Part shown: positions 53,694-62,660 of the stretch, piece by piece | Layout: the number at the start of each line of letters is the position of its first letter | Position numbering within the stretch: the first letter of the stretch is position 1 | From: Streptomyces griseoluteus | Lineage (GTDB): Bacteria > Actinomycetota > Actinomycetes > Streptomycetales > Streptomycetaceae | DNA: 63,742 bases | Reading direction: 5' to 3' | Assembly (NCBI GenBank): GCA_000717735.1 | Contig: JOBE01000046.1 | Location: forward strand, 1 to 63,742 | Made by a program: the position numbers and the translations under genes | Notes under the pieces: generated by a model | The model's input: the letters and a program-made list of their open reading frames with translations, nothing else | Told to the model about the DNA's origin: nothing | The model's database searches: none

Positions 53694-56600
53694 TCAGTCG
53701 AACCAGCGGTCCCTCGCCAGTTCCGTCGTCCTCGACGGGTCCTCCAGGAGGGCCGCCACCTCGAAGCGGCGGGGCCACTGGCCCGCCGCCCAGGCCAGGC
53801 CCGCCGCCACGCCCTCCAGGGTGGAGGCGTGCACCACGCCGTCCGGGGTGTGGCGCCAGTCCAGTTCCACTCCGCCCGCCTGCAGCTCCTCGTGTTCGAG
53901 GTACGAGGCCGGCGTCGACGGGCCCAGGAGGGCGTGGACCGAGGGCGGGACCTCGTGTTCCTCGCCCACCGTCGTGACCTCCGCCTCCACCGCCTCGCTC
54001 AGGCGCCGTACCTGGAACAGTTCCGCCAGGTCAGCCGCCCGCGACGGCGCCACCGGCAGTAGCGGCAGCCCGTCCGTCAAAGGCAGGAGGTCCGGGGCGT
54101 CCGCCACCAGTGCCTCCGACGCGTCGACCACCACCAGCTCGCCGTCGACCACCGCCCGCAGTTCGTCCGGGAGCGTCACCTGGTCCGGGTCCAGGTCCGC
54201 CAGGGCCGTGTACAGGGCGTGCAGCTGGACGCCCGTGACCTCCCTCGACGGGTCCGCCAGGCGGGTCAGGAGTTCCGCCGCGCCCCCCGGTTCTTCCAGG
54301 AGCGCCGTCACCGAGGTGCGGACGCCCAGGGCCCGGAGGACCTGCTCGTCCTCGAAGCCGGTCGCGTCGGCGGAGTCGTACAGGCCGATCAGGAGGGGGT
54401 CCGAGCCGGCCGCGCGCAGTCCCGCCGGGCGCCGGCCGTCCAGGACCGGGTGGTCGCGGAGCCACCACGCCGTGTACGAGCGGACCGTCTCCGTCGTGCC
54501 GTCCGGCAGGAGGACCCGTACCGGCTGGGTGAGGGCGTCCCTGAGCGGGGGCTGCGCCAGGAGCGCGAGGGCCTGCGGCCAGGCGTCGTCGTCGACGAGG
54601 TCCAGGTCCCGTACGGCCACGATCTCCGTCGCCACCGGCGGCACCGGCGATTCCGGCAGCCGGTCGAGGACGTCCTCGCACCACACGTCGACCGCGTCGA
54701 GGAGTCCGGCGTCGTCCGGCTCCGGGTAGTCGCCCTCGCGGGGTTCGACCTCGTCCGGGTCGAGGAGCAGGTCGGTGGCGCGGACGAGGGCGAAGTTCGC
54801 GAGGACTCCGCAGGCGGCGAGGGGCTGTTCGCCCCAGCGGGCGGCCAGGTCCGCGTCCACGTAGGGCAGTTCGTCCTCGCGCACCACGGCGGCGAAGGGC
54901 GAGCCGGGCAGGACGAGTTCGCCCGCCGGGGAGAGTTCGCCGTCCTCGTCGGGGAGGGCGAGCGCGCCGAGCCAGGGCTCGTCGCCGGGGCCGAGATCCG
55001 CGTCCCTGACCAGGGCGAGGACCGTGTCCGCGAGTTCCTCCGCGTCCAGCGCCTCCTCGTCCCAGATCTCGCCCGCGTCGAGCGAGGCCGCGACCGCCGC
55101 CCGTACCTGCGGGGTCGTGAGGACCGCGCGGGGTGTGGCGGACAGGGCGCCGAGCTTCTCAAGGAGCGGGTGGGCGGCGTCGGGGTGGGCCACCTTCAGG
55201 CCGAGCCGGGTCAGTTCGGCGGGGGTCCTGTCCTGCGGGAGGAGGACCTGGCGGGGGCCGATCGCCGTACGGATGCGGGCGGTGGGGCCTCCCACGGAGC
55301 GGGACCCCGGCTCCGTGTCCGCGTCCGACTCGGCGTCCGACTCCGGCCTCGGCTCCGGCTCCGCGCCCCGTTCCCCGTCCGGCTGCGCCAGCGGCACCGG
55401 GAGGCCCGTCAGGCGGTCCGGGTCGACGCCCGCCAGGGAGTCGTACAGGCGCCACCACCACGTCGGGGCCCTGTCCACCCCGGCCAGGCGGTCGATCGCC
55501 TCCGTCAGGGGTACGCGGCCGACGCCGAGCGTGCGCAGCTCCGGCCGGCGTTCCAGGCCCGCCGGGAGGAGCGCCGGGAAGACCTCCGCGAGGACGGCGA
55601 CCGTCTCCGCGCCCGCGCCCTCCGCGACCTCGGCCTCGATCGGGCGGAGTGCCGGGAGTTCCTCGGAGGGGGCCGCCGGTGCCAGGAACGCCACCCTCGG
55701 CAGCCGGTCGAGGATGGCCTCGCGCAGCGCCCCGTCGAGGGGGCCCTTGCCGAGCGGGCCGGGGACGAGGTCGAGCGTCGCGGTCGTCACCGGCTGCCAG
55801 TCGGCGAGGAGTTCGGCGTACGCGTCGGCCGCGCGCTGCACCAGGAAGTCGGTGAGCGGGCCGGGCGCCGGGTGCCGTCGCGCGGTGTCCAGGGGCAGGG
55901 AGGCGATGAGGAGTGCGGGGATGCCGAGGGGCTCGTCGGTGGGCGTGGGGGCGTGCACGACCGGGGTCGTACGCGGGTGGCGCGGGGCGCCCTCGGTGTC
56001 CACGGGGACGGCCCAGGTGACGGACCAGTGGGGGCGGAGCCGCTCCTCGACCGGGCGGTCCTTGAGGAGTTCGGCGTCGAGCGGGCCGCCGTGGGAGACG
56101 GTCCGCCAGCGGTGGGTGCCGGTGGCGGTGTCGTCGATACGGACGTAGCCGTCGTCCTCGGAGCGGCGGAGGGTCCGTACGCCCTCCGCCGTCTCGACGA
56201 CGATCTCCGCGAGCCCGGGGAGGGTGAGCAGCAGGGCGTCGTCGACGGAGGCGAGGAGCCGTTCGGCCAGGTCGCGGGCGGCGGCGTCGCGCAGCGGGAG
56301 GACGACGACGGTGTCGTAGCCCTCGGGGGCGGTGCCCTCGGCGGGCAGCGGAAGCCGCAGGAGGGGTACGTGGCCGTCGCGGCGGCGCAGTTCGTCGCCC
56401 AGGCCGGGGCTGTAGCGGGCGGTCTCGGCGGCGAGGCCGCGGGCCTCGGCGAGGGACCAGCGGACGCCGCCGTGCCGGCCGAGGACGGCGGGCTCGTCGG
56501 TCACCGCGAGGACGGCGGCGAAGCCGACGCCGAAGCGGCCGACGGCGCCGGAGGTCTGCTCGCGCTTGGCGGAGGCGCGGAGTGTGGACAGCGATTCGGC

Positions 56601-56909
56601 GCCCGCGGCGTCCAGCGGGGCGCCGGTGTTGGCGGCGGCGAGGACGGCGGGGCCCTCGTGGTCCGCGGGGTGCAGGGTGAGGCGGAGGCGGCCGGTGACG
56701 CCGGCGCGGTGGGCGGCGTCGGCGGCGTTCTGGGCGAGTTCGACGACGAGGCGGTCGCGGTAGCCGCCGAGCGCGAGGTCCTCCTCGGCGTTGGCGTCCT
56801 CCCGGAAGCGGGCGGGCGAGGCGCCCCAGGCGTCGAGCACGCCCCGCCGCAGCCGTGCGGTGCCGAAGGGATCGGTTCCGTCGGTCGTCGTCCGGACGCT
56901 GACGCTCAC
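53694..56909 (-). CDS. Large sacsin-N-terminal-like GHKL ATPase
   Basis: 1071 residues. The GHKL (Hsp90/sacsin) ATPase occupies about 1-220: N-box VVELAQNAADAAHRAG, then AANTGAPLDAAG and GRFGVGFAAVLAVTDEP. The remaining 850 residues are acidic, Leu/Ala/Asp-rich and not recognised, with a very acidic linker near 540-560. Relatives in Streptomyces are annotated as Hsp90-like or sacsin-like and have no known role. GTG 56909 has GGAG 6 nt upstream; GTG 56921 has none. It lies downstream of DUF3027, same strand. Confidence 0.85.
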   Translation of the reverse strand: MSVSVRTTTDGTDPFGTARLRRGVLDAWGASPARFREDANAEEDLALGGYRDRLVVELAQNAADAAHRAGVTGRLRLTLHPADHEGPAVLAAANTGAPLDAAGAESLSTLRASAKREQTSGAVGRFGVGFAAVLAVTDEPAVLGRHGGVRWSLAEARGLAAETARYSPGLGDELRRRDGHVPLLRLPLPAEGTAPEGYDTVVVLPLRDAAARDLAERLLASVDDALLLTLPGLAEIVVETAEGVRTLRRSEDDGYVRIDDTATGTHRWRTVSHGGPLDAELLKDRPVEERLRPHWSVTWAVPVDTEGAPRHPRTTPVVHAPTPTDEPLGIPALLIASLPLDTARRHPAPGPLTDFLVQRAADAYAELLADWQPVTTATLDLVPGPLGKGPLDGALREAILDRLPRVAFLAPAAPSEELPALRPIEAEVAEGAGAETVAVLAEVFPALLPAGLERRPELRTLGVGRVPLTEAIDRLAGVDRAPTWWWRLYDSLAGVDPDRLTGLPVPLAQPDGERGAEPEPRPESDAESDADTEPGSRSVGGPTARIRTAIGPRQVLLPQDRTPAELTRLGLKVAHPDAAHPLLEKLGALSATPRAVLTTPQVRAAVAASLDAGEIWDEEALDAEELADTVLALVRDADLGPGDEPWLGALALPDEDGELSPAGELVLPGSPFAAVVREDELPYVDADLAARWGEQPLAACGVLANFALVRATDLLLDPDEVEPREGDYPEPDDAGLLDAVDVWCEDVLDRLPESPVPPVATEIVAVRDLDLVDDDAWPQALALLAQPPLRDALTQPVRVLLPDGTTETVRSYTAWWLRDHPVLDGRRPAGLRAAGSDPLLIGLYDSADATGFEDEQVLRALGVRTSVTALLEEPGGAAELLTRLADPSREVTGVQLHALYTALADLDPDQVTLPDELRAVVDGELVVVDASEALVADAPDLLPLTDGLPLLPVAPSRAADLAELFQVRRLSEAVEAEVTTVGEEHEVPPSVHALLGPSTPASYLEHEELQAGGVELDWRHTPDGVVHASTLEGVAAGLAWAAGQWPRRFEVAALLEDPSRTTELARDRWFD

Positions 56910-56953
56910 GTCTGACTCCACTCTGGGGGCGGGGCGCGGGGGGTGTCGTGCTT

Positions 56954-56972
56954 CCGGGACCCGAAGTCCCGG
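56954..56972 (-). terminator. Small hairpin between DUF3027 and the ATPase
   Basis: CCGGGAC-CCGAA-GTCCCGG in the 192-bp gap; could end the DUF3027 transcript. Confidence 0.45.
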
Positions 56973-57101
56973 GGCCCGAAGGTACCGCGCGCCGCACCCG
57001 CCCTGCCGCCAGGCCGGGTCGGTCGTGAGTCCCGCTTCCCGCTCGTCCCACGCCTCCGGACGGGTCCGGTGCGTGTCAGGGGCGGGCCACGATTTCAGGG
57101 C

Positions 57102-58031
57102 CTAGGAGTGCCCCAGGTCCTCGAAGGAGTCGTCCGGTTCCGTCGTCGAGCCGGAGTCCTTGGCCGGACGGAGCGGGAAGGCGTCGACGGCCGTCGAGTC
57201 GAAGACCGGCGGCGCGGGGCGCGGCGGCTTCGGCATGATCGCGGCCTCCGAGTGGCCGCCGCAGCCGTACGCGAGGGACACGACGCGGCCGTCGGCCGGG
57301 GAGAACTCGTTGGCGCAGACGCCGAACGCCTGCTTCAGGGAGCCGGCGAGCGGCATCAGGAAGGCGCAGGACTCGCAGGAGGCGGGGGCCGCCTGCGCCA
57401 TCGGCGTAGCGGCGCCGAAGGCCTCGTCCCAGCGGTCGGCCGCCACGTGCAGGCCGTACCGGGACAGGACCCGGGCCCGGCGCATGCCGAGCTCCTCGGC
57501 GACCGCGGCGACCGTCCCCCGCGCGGGGGTACGGGTGACGATCTCGGCGTCCTCGGTGTCGAGGTGCTCCTCCAGCTCCTCCGAGAGCACGGAGTTCGGC
57601 GGCGGCGCGTCCTCGCCGGTGTAGCCGGGCTCCAGGCGCAGGTCGTCCTGCTCGGTGGGAAGGAGGTCGCCGGGGCCCATGTCGCCGGGCCGGAGCCGCT
57701 CGCTCCACGGCACCCACTCGGGGGCGAGGAGGGCGTCGGAGCCGGGCAGCAGGACGGTTTCGTCAAGCGTGACGTTCTTGGCGCGGGAGGCGCGGGTGAC
57801 GGTGACCGCCCAGCGCCAGCCCCGGTAGCCGGGTTCCTTCGACTCGAAGTAGTGGGTGACGACGCGGTCACCCTCCGCGACCACTTCGATGTGTGCGCCG
57901 ACGACGCCGGGGGCGGCCGCCTCCTCGGCGGCCTCCCGCGCGAGGTCCACGGCCTCGGCGCACAGGCGGTCGGGGGTACGCGTGGCTCGCGGGGTACGCG
58001 GGCTACCGCTTCGCGTCGTCGCAGCACTCAC
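57102..58031 (-). CDS. DUF3027 domain protein
   Basis: 309 residues. Start GTG 58031 (MSAATTRSGSPRTPRATRTPDRLCAEAVDLARE). The core shows GYRGWRWAVTVTRASRAKNVTLDETVLLPG...APEWVPWSERLRPGDMGPGDLLPT, the actinobacterial DUF3027 signature, and a C-terminal Cys set (CESCAF, CANEF, YGCGGHSEA) that may bind zinc. Function unknown. GGAGAG lies 11 nt before the start. Widely conserved beside the sacsin-like ATPase and an MFS gene. Confidence 0.87.
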   Translation of the reverse strand: MSAATTRSGSPRTPRATRTPDRLCAEAVDLAREAAEEAAAPGVVGAHIEVVAEGDRVVTHYFESKEPGYRGWRWAVTVTRASRAKNVTLDETVLLPGSDALLAPEWVPWSERLRPGDMGPGDLLPTEQDDLRLEPGYTGEDAPPPNSVLSEELEEHLDTEDAEIVTRTPARGTVAAVAEELGMRRARVLSRYGLHVAADRWDEAFGAATPMAQAAPASCESCAFLMPLAGSLKQAFGVCANEFSPADGRVVSLAYGCGGHSEAAIMPKPPRPAPPVFDSTAVDAFPLRPAKDSGSTTEPDDSFEDLGHS

Positions 58032-58307
58032 AGGTATCGCTTCTCTCCTACGCCGTCTCACGGGTGCGCCGGCCGAGGGGCGGGAGCGAAGCCGCGGATG
58101 GCGGGCGGAGCGGACCTGAGGGCCGCATCGACGTCCGCGCACCCGACTTGTCTCGCATGTCTCGGGCACACCTATCGTCATCCATTCTGCGGGATGCCGA
58201 AGAGGCGCGCGGCCGAGAGCTTCCGCCGGTGACGCGCTACGCACGCTACCCCGTTCGCGGGCGTCAGCCCACCTGCCCGCCCCAAGTGGCCCGGATCGCG
58301 GACGGCC

Positions 58308-58460
58308 GGAGGGGGGTCGGGGGCGGTCGGAGACCGGTCCGAGACCCGTCGGAGACCCGTCGGAGACCCGTCGGAGACCCGTCGGAGGGCGGCTTGAGGA
58401 CCACTGGAGAACGGCTGGAGAACAGCCGGAGTGCGGTCGCAGGGTGGTCGCAGGGCGGCC
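58308..58460. repeat. 11-bp minisatellite (GGAGACCCGTC-type), about 14 units
   Basis: Starting at 58308 the DNA runs in units of 11 (one of 10) bp. Four copies of GAGACCCGTC recur at exact 11-bp steps (58341, 58352, 58363, 58374), followed by degenerate units such as GGAGAACGGCT, GGAGAACAGCC, GGAGTGCGGTC and GCAGGGTGGTC. It lies in the 580-bp divergent gap between DUF3027 and the MFS gene; the rest of that gap shows no gene. Confidence 0.9.
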
Positions 58461-58611
58461 CGGAGGTGCTTCCGATGCTGGTGGGGAGAGTGCTTCACCT
58501 CCGGCGCGAGGGCCTTCGGAGTGCCTCGGCCGGGGCTCCTGAGGCGGTCCGAAGGGGCCTTCCCCGCCGCGCCACGGTTCGTCCGGCGTGCCGGTGGGGC
58601 ACTATGACGGA

Positions 58612-59991
58612 GTGGCAGCCGCACGGTCCCCCGCACGATCCGAAGATCATGCCGGACCGCTCCGCCGAGCGGGCCGGTCGGTCGGCCGTGCCCTGCACCT
58701 GCCCTTCACGGGGACGGCCAAGGGCATCAGGAAGGCCACCCACGCGCACGGCGCGGGCGAGTCGGGGCTCGGCAAGCTGATCGAGCTGCACGCCGTGAAC
58801 GGCGCCGGGGACGTCATGATCACCGTCGCCCTCGCCTCCACCGTCTTCTTCTCCGTGCCGACCGACGAGGCCCGCGGCCGCGTCGCCCTCTACCTCGCCA
58901 TCACGATGGCCCCGTTCACCCTCCTCGCCCCGGTGATCGGTCCGCTCCTGGACCGCATCCCGCACGGGCGGCGGGCGGCGATGGCCGGCGCGATGCTGAC
59001 CCGCGCGGTCCTCGCGATCATGATGTCGGCGGCGGTCGCCACCGGCGGCATCGAGCTGTACCCGGCGGCGCTCGGAGTCCTGGTGGCCTCGAAGGCGTAC
59101 GGGGTGGTGCGCAGCGCGGTCGTGCCGCGGCTGCTGCCACCGGGGTTCTCGCTCGTGAAGGCGAACTCCCGGGTCACCCTGGCCGGGCTGCTCGCGACGG
59201 GGGTCGCCGCGCCCGTCGGGGCGGGGCTGCAGATGATCGGGCCTCCGTATCCCTTGTACGGGGCGTGTGCGCTGTTCCTGCTCGGGGCGTTCTGGGCGCT
59301 GCGGATGCCGCCCAAGGTGGACTCGGCGAAGGGCGAACGGCGGGCGCACCTGCTGACGCACGGCGAGAAGAAGCCGAGCCTGCGGACGGTCGGCCCCTCG
59401 GTGCTGCACGGGCTCCAGGCGAACGCCGCCCAGCGCATGCTGTCGGGCTTCCTGATCTTCTTCCTGGCGTTCCTGCTGCGCGAGCACCCGCTGTCGGGGC
59501 AGAGCGCCGCCGTGTCGCTGGGGATCGTGGGTGTGGCGGCGGGCGTGGGCAACGCGTGCGGTACGGCCGTCGGCTCCCTGCTCCGGGACCGGGGCCACGG
59601 CCCCGAGGTGATCATCGCCACCATGATCAGCGTGGTCTGCGGTACGGCGATCTGCGCGGCGGTGTTCTTCGGCGGGGTGATGGTGGCCGTCCTGGGCGCG
59701 GTCGCGGGCCTCACGCAGGCCCTGTCGAAGCTGTCCCTCGACGCGCTGATCCAGCGGGACGTGCCGGAGGTGGTGCGGACCTCGGCGTTCGCGCGCTCCG
59801 AGACGGCCCTGCAGATGGCGTGGGTGGTGGGCGGCGCGATCGGCATCGCCCTGCCGCTGAACGGGACCCTCGGGATGTCCGTGGCGGCCGGGTTCCTGGC
59901 CCTGGGCGCGCTCCTCGCGGTCCGCGGCCTCCTCGCGGAGGCCCGGCGCAGGCCCGGTTCCAAGGGCAGCCCGAAGACCCCGGTGGCCTGA
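58612..59991 (+). CDS. MFS transporter
   Basis: 459 residues, about 10-12 helices starting near residue 60 (GDVMITVALASTVFFSVPTD, LAPVIGPLLDRIPHGRRAAMAGAML). The family is MFS_1-like without known substrate; it is conserved beside DUF3027 in streptomycetes. GTG 58612 is chosen: CACTAT (58600-58605) ends 6 nt before it, a leaderless pattern, and GTG 58588 lacks a ribosome site. Confidence 0.82.
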   Translation: MAAARSPARSEDHAGPLRRAGRSVGRALHLPFTGTAKGIRKATHAHGAGESGLGKLIELHAVNGAGDVMITVALASTVFFSVPTDEARGRVALYLAITMAPFTLLAPVIGPLLDRIPHGRRAAMAGAMLTRAVLAIMMSAAVATGGIELYPAALGVLVASKAYGVVRSAVVPRLLPPGFSLVKANSRVTLAGLLATGVAAPVGAGLQMIGPPYPLYGACALFLLGAFWALRMPPKVDSAKGERRAHLLTHGEKKPSLRTVGPSVLHGLQANAAQRMLSGFLIFFLAFLLREHPLSGQSAAVSLGIVGVAAGVGNACGTAVGSLLRDRGHGPEVIIATMISVVCGTAICAAVFFGGVMVAVLGAVAGLTQALSKLSLDALIQRDVPEVVRTSAFARSETALQMAWVVGGAIGIALPLNGTLGMSVAAGFLALGALLAVRGLLAEARRRPGSKGSPKTPVA

Positions 59992-60010
59992 GGCCCTCTC
60001 GTGTGGATCG

Positions 60011-60027
60011 GGTACGGGATCCGTACC
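60011..60027 (+). terminator. Short inverted repeat after the MFS gene
   Basis: GGTACGG-GAT-CCGTACC, 20 bp past the stop; a second stem CACGCCG/CGGCGTG follows by 60056. Confidence 0.5.
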
Positions 60028-60088
60028 GGAAGGCGGCACGCCGTACCCCGGCGTGGCGCGGGCGCGGCGGCCCGATAGCCTTCGGCTC

Positions 60089-60568
60089 ATGACCGTTGCG
60101 TTCTTCTCCGGCTCGGGCCGCCGGGCCGCCGTCGCCCTCGGGGCCGTCTCCGCCGGGCTCCTCGTTCTCTCCGCCTGCGACAAGCCGACTCCGCTCGCGA
60201 CCGTGACGGTCGGGACCGACTCGATCCACTCCGAGGCCGCCTGCTACAACGACGGCGACGCCATCAAGGAGTCGCAGATCCAGCAGTGCCTCAACAAGAA
60301 GGCCGAAAAGTCCATCACCGTCGCGATGGACGACAAGATCCGCTTCGGGGTCGACCCCGAGATCGCGGACAACGGCTGGACGATCTTCCTCGGCGGCCAG
60401 CAGGCCGAGCCCGAGCCGTACAAGAAGACGTACCGGACCATTCCGGCCAGCGCCTTCTTCTCCAGCCAGAGCGGCGAGGCCACCGACAAGACCCAGGTGA
60501 CCATCGTCGAGAACACCGGCAAGAAGCTGACCGGCGTCTGGCACTTCCAGCTGAAGAAGGAATCCTGA
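60089..60568 (+). CDS. DUF2771 lipoprotein
   Basis: 159 residues. A lipoprotein signal with lipobox LSAC (GLLVLSACDKP), two further Cys (SEAACYND, IQQCLNK) that may pair, and a beta-rich domain ending TGVWHFQLKKES. DUF2771; role unknown. Leaderless: TAGCCT (60076-60081) ends 7 nt before ATG 60089. mqnB starts 8 bp after its stop, so it is probably the first gene of the mqnB-mqnD transcript. Confidence 0.85.
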   Translation: MTVAFFSGSGRRAAVALGAVSAGLLVLSACDKPTPLATVTVGTDSIHSEAACYNDGDAIKESQIQQCLNKKAEKSITVAMDDKIRFGVDPEIADNGWTIFLGGQQAEPEPYKKTYRTIPASAFFSSQSGEATDKTQVTIVENTGKKLTGVWHFQLKKES

Positions 60569-60575
60569 TCCTCCG

Positions 60576-61337
60576 GTGCTCCACCGGATCCTGATCGTGA
60601 CGGCCGTGGCGGCGGAGGCGGACTCCGTCTCCACCGGCCTCGGCCCAGGCGGCCAGGAGCTCGTCCCACTGCCGGGCGGCTTCGTCCTGCGCCGCCACAC
60701 GGACGGGACCGCGCCGACCGCTCGCGTCGACGTGCTCGTCGGCGGGGTCGGCCCCGCGGCCGTCGCCGCCGCGACGGGGACGGCACTCGCGTACGCCTCA
60801 CTGGCGAAAGCGGGCGCCGACGCCCCCTACGACCTGATCGTCTCCGCCGGGATCGCCGGCGGATTCGTCCCCCTCGCGCCGATCGGGTCGATCGTCGTCT
60901 CGGCGTCCGTCGTCGCCGCCGACCTCGGCGCCCAGACCCCCGACGGCTACCTCACCGTCGAGGAACTCGGCTTCGGCCGGTCCGCGCACCCGGTGCCGGA
61001 GGCCCTGACCGGCCGTATCGCCGCCGCCCTCGCCGCCGGGGGCCGGGCGCACACCGTCGGGCCCGTCCTCACCGTCTCGACCGTCACCGGCACCGCCGGA
61101 CGCGCCGCCGAACTCGCGGCACGCCATCCCGGAGCCGCCGCCGAGGCGATGGAGGGCTTCGGCGTCGCCGAGGCCGCCGCCGCGTACGGGGTCCCCGTCG
61201 TCGAGGTCCGCGCCGTGTCGAACGCCGTCGGCCCCCGCGACCGCGCCGCCTGGCGCATCGGCGAGGCCCTGGAATCGCTCGGGCGGGCCTTCGGACTGCT
61301 CGGCAAGACCGTCTTCGTGGACCTTGACCCGTCGTGA
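60576..61337 (+). CDS. mqnB: Futalosine hydrolase
   Basis: 253 residues. It splits futalosine to hypoxanthine and dehypoxanthine futalosine in the futalosine menaquinone pathway. Nucleoside-phosphorylase fold: ILIVTAVAAEADSV, VDVLVGGVGPAAVAAAT, LIVSAGIAGGFVPLAPIGSIVV and AEAMEGFGVAEAAAAYGVPVVEVRAVSN with the AMEG purine-site motif. GTG 60576 lacks a close ribosome site. The TGA stop overlaps the first of four tandem GTG starts (61334). Confidence 0.93.
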   Translation: MLHRILIVTAVAAEADSVSTGLGPGGQELVPLPGGFVLRRHTDGTAPTARVDVLVGGVGPAAVAAATGTALAYASLAKAGADAPYDLIVSAGIAGGFVPLAPIGSIVVSASVVAADLGAQTPDGYLTVEELGFGRSAHPVPEALTGRIAAALAAGGRAHTVGPVLTVSTVTGTAGRAAELAARHPGAAAEAMEGFGVAEAAAAYGVPVVEVRAVSNAVGPRDRAAWRIGEALESLGRAFGLLGKTVFVDLDPS

Positions 61338-61425
61338 CCGAGCCGGACGGGGAGTCGTCGTGACCAAGCCGGACGTGGACCCGTCGTGACCAAGCTGGAG
61401 CTGGAGCCGTCGTGACCAAGCTGAA
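61331..61425 (+). repeat. 26-bp tandem repeat carrying three coupled mini-ORFs before mqnD
   Basis: GTCGTGACC recurs at exact 26-bp steps, giving GTG starts at 61334, 61360, 61386 and 61412. The first overlaps the mqnB stop (GTGA). Each of the first three opens a 9-codon ORF (MTEPDGESS, MTKPDVDPS, MTKLELEPS), and each ends in a TGA overlapping the next GTG; the fourth GTG is mqnD (MTKLKIAYS). Purine-rich GGGGAG or GGAG stretches lie 5 nt before the second and fourth starts. Confidence 0.92.
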
Positions 61426-62266
61426 GATCGCCTACTCGCCCTGTCCGAACGACACCTTCGTCTTCGACGCCTGGGCCCACGGGCGCGTCCCCGGCGCGCC
61501 CCGGCTCGACGTGACCTTCGCCGACATCGACGTCACCAACGGCTGGGCGGAGGGCGGTGACGACGACCACGACGTCCTCAAGGTGTCGTACGCCGTGCTG
61601 CCGTGGATCCTCGACGAGTACGCGCTGCTGCCCTGCGGCGGCGCCCTGGGCCGTGGCTGCGGGCCGCTGGTCCTGACCCGGGAGGCAGGGAGCGGTGCCG
61701 ATCTCGCCGGGAAGACGGTCGCGGTGCCGAGCGAGCGGTCCACCGCGTACCTGCTGTTCCGGCTGTGGGCGGCCGAGAGCGTGCCGGGCGGGGTCGGGAA
61801 CGTCGTCGTGATGCCGTTCCACGAGATCATGCCCGCCGTGCGCGACGGGAAGGTCGACGCGGGGCTCGTCATCCACGAGGCCCGCTTCACATACCGGAAC
61901 TACGACCTGCACTGCCTCGCCGACATGGGCGAGCACTGGGAGGCCACGACGGGACTGCCGATCCCGCTCGGCGCGATCGTCGCCCGCCGCTCGCTGGGCG
62001 CCGAGACGCTTGAGCGGCTCGCCGAGGCCGCCCGCGCCTCGGTGCGGATGGCCTGGGACGACCCTGCGGCCTCCCGCCCGTACGTTCTGGAGCACGCGCA
62101 GGAGATGGACCCGAAGGTGGCCGACCAGCACATCGGCCTCTACGTCAACGAGTTCACGGCCGACCTCGGCGAGCACGGCTACGCGGCGGTCCGCGGGCTG
62201 CTCACGCGCGCCGCGGCCGAGGGACTCGTACCGCCCCTCGGCCCGGACGCGCTGTCGTTCCCCTGA
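61412..62266 (+). CDS. mqnD: 1,4-dihydroxy-6-naphthoate synthase
   Basis: 284 residues. It converts cyclic dehypoxanthine futalosine to 1,4-dihydroxy-6-naphthoate. Periplasmic-binding-like fold: IAYSPCPNDTFVFDAWAHGR, VLKVSYAVLPWILDEYALLPCGGALGRGCGPL, KTVAVPSERSTAYLLFRLW, GLVIHEARFTYRNY. The catalytic His is probably in VIHEARF. It starts at the fourth GTG of the tandem array, and its translation is likely coupled through the mini-ORF chain. Convergent with the cold-shock gene at 10 bp. Confidence 0.95.
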   Translation: MTKLKIAYSPCPNDTFVFDAWAHGRVPGAPRLDVTFADIDVTNGWAEGGDDDHDVLKVSYAVLPWILDEYALLPCGGALGRGCGPLVLTREAGSGADLAGKTVAVPSERSTAYLLFRLWAAESVPGGVGNVVVMPFHEIMPAVRDGKVDAGLVIHEARFTYRNYDLHCLADMGEHWEATTGLPIPLGAIVARRSLGAETLERLAEAARASVRMAWDDPAASRPYVLEHAQEMDPKVADQHIGLYVNEFTADLGEHGYAAVRGLLTRAAAEGLVPPLGPDALSFP

Positions 62267-62276
62267 GCTGCCTGGA

Positions 62277-62660
62277 CTACACGTCGAGCTGGTCGGCGAC
62301 CGCCCGCAGCAGGCCGGCGATCTTCGCGCCCTGGGTCTTCTCCGGGTAGCGGCCCCGCTCCAGGGCCGGCGTGATGTTCTCCAGGAGCGTCGTCAGGTCC
62401 TGGACGATGGACGCCAGTTCGTCGGGCTTACGGCGCTGGGCCGCGGCGACGGACGGCGTCGGGTCGAGGATCGTGACGGTGAGCGCCTGGTCGCCGCGCT
62501 GACCGGCGACGACCCCGAACTCGACCCGCTGCCCCGGCTTCAGTGCGTCGACTCCGGCAGGGAGCACCGACGAGTGGACGAAGACGTCGCCGCCGTCGTC
62601 ACGGGAGAGAAAGCCGAAGCCCTTCTCGGGGTTGAACCATTTGACCTTGCCGGTAGGCAC
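62277..62660 (-). CDS. Cold-shock-domain protein with C-terminal extension
   Basis: 127 residues. The CSD (MPTGKVKWFNPEKGFGFLSRDDGGDVFVHSSVL, residues 1-67) has the RNP1 KGFGFL and RNP2 VFVH motifs. An extra 60-residue helical tail (ASIVQDLTTLLENITPALE...GLLRAVADQLDV) is typical of the longer streptomycete CspB-like proteins. It binds single-stranded RNA/DNA. GTG 62660 has AGGA 5 nt before it. Confidence 0.92.
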   Translation of the reverse strand: MPTGKVKWFNPEKGFGFLSRDDGGDVFVHSSVLPAGVDALKPGQRVEFGVVAGQRGDQALTVTILDPTPSVAAAQRRKPDELASIVQDLTTLLENITPALERGRYPEKTQGAKIAGLLRAVADQLDV

